Program-made: the position numbers and the translations under genes
Notes under the pieces: generated by a model
The model's database searches: none
Seen by the model: the letters and a program-made list of their open reading frames with translations, nothing else
Told to the model about the DNA's origin: nothing
Assembly (NCBI RefSeq): GCF_044793635.1
Contig: NZ_CP084992.1
Span: 1,550,001 to 1,614,000, forward strand
DNA length: 64,000 nt
Direction of reading: 5' to 3'
Source: Virgibacillus_F necropolis_A
Lineage (GTDB): Bacteria > Bacillota > Bacilli > Bacillales > Amphibacillaceae
Shown: positions 62,961-64,000 of the stretch, piece after piece
Layout of the letters: each line of letters starts with the position of its first letter
Position numbering within the stretch: the stretch's first letter is position 1

Positions 62961-64000
62961 AAATCGTCACACCCTGAACAACACGATTCACTCGCCCATC
63001 TGGACTTGGATTATCTGGTGTAATACCTAGTTGTAATGATTTTTTTAATGCTATGATTTGGGCGAAAATAATGTATAATAATGCAAGTTGAAAATCATTA
63101 CCGAGAGTTTCCTCATTGTTGTTTACGGTTATAGTAAAGTCTGCAAGGTCTTCCACTTCCTGATCTTTTTTCTCCGTAAGTGCAACAGTTTTCATCCCTG
63201 AATCATCGGCTGCTAGTTCGCGTAAAATATCCATATCATATTTCCTTGTGTACGGATCTCGCGACATGAACAAGACCGTTACAGACTTTTCATTCAAGAT
63301 GGACTTCGGACCATGCCTGAAACCGAGCGATGATTCATGAATCGCAGCGACCTGCCCTGCAGAAAGCTCCAACATTTTTAAAGCAGCCTCATGCGAAAGC
63401 TGACTGAGCAACCCAGAACCAAGATATACAATTCGTTCAAAATCAAATTTTAATACGTCATCAACTGTGTCTGCCAGGCGATCACGTAATGCCTTAGAGC
63501 TTTCCAAAAGCTGATCTGCTTCACTAATTGTAAAATCTTTTTCAGCAAACAATGTGTAAGCCGCAATAATCATACTTGTAAAACTACTTGTCATCGCGAA
63601 TCCTTGATCGTGTGCATTTTCCGGCATTACAACTGTTTTACTATTGCTATCATTTGCCACATTTTTAGCAAGCTGCCCATCCTGGTTACATGTAATAACT
63701 ACTTGATAAAAATCAGCAATTAACTTTTCACCTAACGAAACTGCTGCAACGCTTTCCGGACTATTACCAGACCGTGCAAACGACACCATGATAGTTGGCA
63801 CTTCGTTAAACAAATATGTAGTTGGATTTGACACAATATCTGTTGTTGGAATTGATTCAAATTGAACTTTGCTTTGATTCTGTCTACGCAATTCCGGCAC
63901 AACTGTATCCCCCGCAAACGCAGAAGTACCTGCACCAGTAAAAATCACACGAACCTGGTCATGCTTCTTGTAAATAGAATCAATAAATCCAGTTAATGAC
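62947..64000 (-). CDS. agaS: SIS-domain galactosamine-6-phosphate deaminase/isomerase (AgaS type), 5' end beyond window
   Basis: About 350 residues visible, open to the right edge; family length is near 390, so about 35 N-terminal residues are missing. Two SIS domains: the first begins VIFTGAGTSAFAGDTVVPEL and has SFARSGNSPESVAAV; the second has IVYLGSGLLSQLSHEAALKMLELSAGQ and ESSLGFRHGPKSI. AgaS deaminates and isomerises galactosamine-6-phosphate to tagatose-6-phosphate, which LacC and LacD then process. A GTG at 63948 is inside the domain and is not the start. Confidence 0.88.
   Translation of the reverse strand, partial: SLTGFIDSIYKKHDQVRVIFTGAGTSAFAGDTVVPELRRQNQSKVQFESIPTTDIVSNPTTYLFNEVPTIMVSFARSGNSPESVAAVSLGEKLIADFYQVVITCNQDGQLAKNVANDSNSKTVVMPENAHDQGFAMTSSFTSMIIAAYTLFAEKDFTISEADQLLESSKALRDRLADTVDDVLKFDFERIVYLGSGLLSQLSHEAALKMLELSAGQVAAIHESSLGFRHGPKSILNEKSVTVLFMSRDPYTRKYDMDILRELAADDSGMKTVALTEKKDQEVEDLADFTITVNNNEETLGNDFQLALLYIIFAQIIALKKSLQLGITPDNPSPDGRVNRVVQGVTIYDYE

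Overview
The window looks like a chromosome segment of a low-GC, probably halotolerant Bacillaceae (Oceanobacillus/Virgibacillus/Gracilibacillus type). This is inferred from B. subtilis-like genes (araDBA, araR, araM, ywqCDE, mtl genes), strong AGGAGG-type ribosome sites, cre boxes, and Bacillaceae small genes (YvrJ, DUF2922, DUF1659). Nearly all genes are on the minus strand. No rRNA, tRNA, IS element, phage or CRISPR array was seen.

Layout. (1) 1-16645: an exopolysaccharide/capsule locus read right to left. It holds a chain-length modulator, BY-kinase and CpsB-type phosphatase (ywqC-D-E like); an EpsC-type dehydratase; capE-F-G for UDP-N-acetyl-L-fucosamine; a PAPS sulfotransferase; a Wzy-like polymerase; a Wzx-like flippase; one GT4 glycosyltransferase; a second sulfotransferase of another subfamily; a PglC/EpsL-type phosphosugar transferase; and an EpsN-type aminotransferase. 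ATP sulfurylase (sat) follows with no visible terminator. Together these suggest a sulfated polymer with its own sulfate-activation gene. (2) 16949-20930: LysM/NlpC-P60 wall hydrolase, glycerophosphodiesterase, alpha/beta hydrolase, and the YvrJ/DUF2922/DUF1659 trio. (3) 21082-27616: a beta-glucoside operon with binding protein, two permeases, LacI regulator, GH1 enzyme and YesL. (4) 28411-30000: a GNAT gene and two copies of a type I toxin-antitoxin-like module. (5) 29998-35605: mannitol operon mtlA-mtlR-mtlF-mtlD, with a large inverted repeat pair between mtlA and mtlR. (6) 36202-58275: an arabinan/arabinose island under AraR and cre sites. It has a GH4 enzyme, two GH43, two GH51, GH127, araM, a CUT1 transporter without ATPase, araR and araDBA. 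(7) 58600-64000: another toxin-antitoxin copy, an SDR, and a GalNAc/tagatose-6-phosphate pathway (agaS-nagA-lacC-lacD) that runs off the right edge.

The most unusual observations are the double sulfotransferase/ATP-sulfurylase polysaccharide locus and a four-copy family of convergent holin-like toxin / antisense RNA modules. In that family the antisense promoter is kept near consensus in every copy, while the toxin is disabled in three of four copies, each by a different lesion. Other structured repeats include a GC-rich element whose terminal stem covaries between its two copies.
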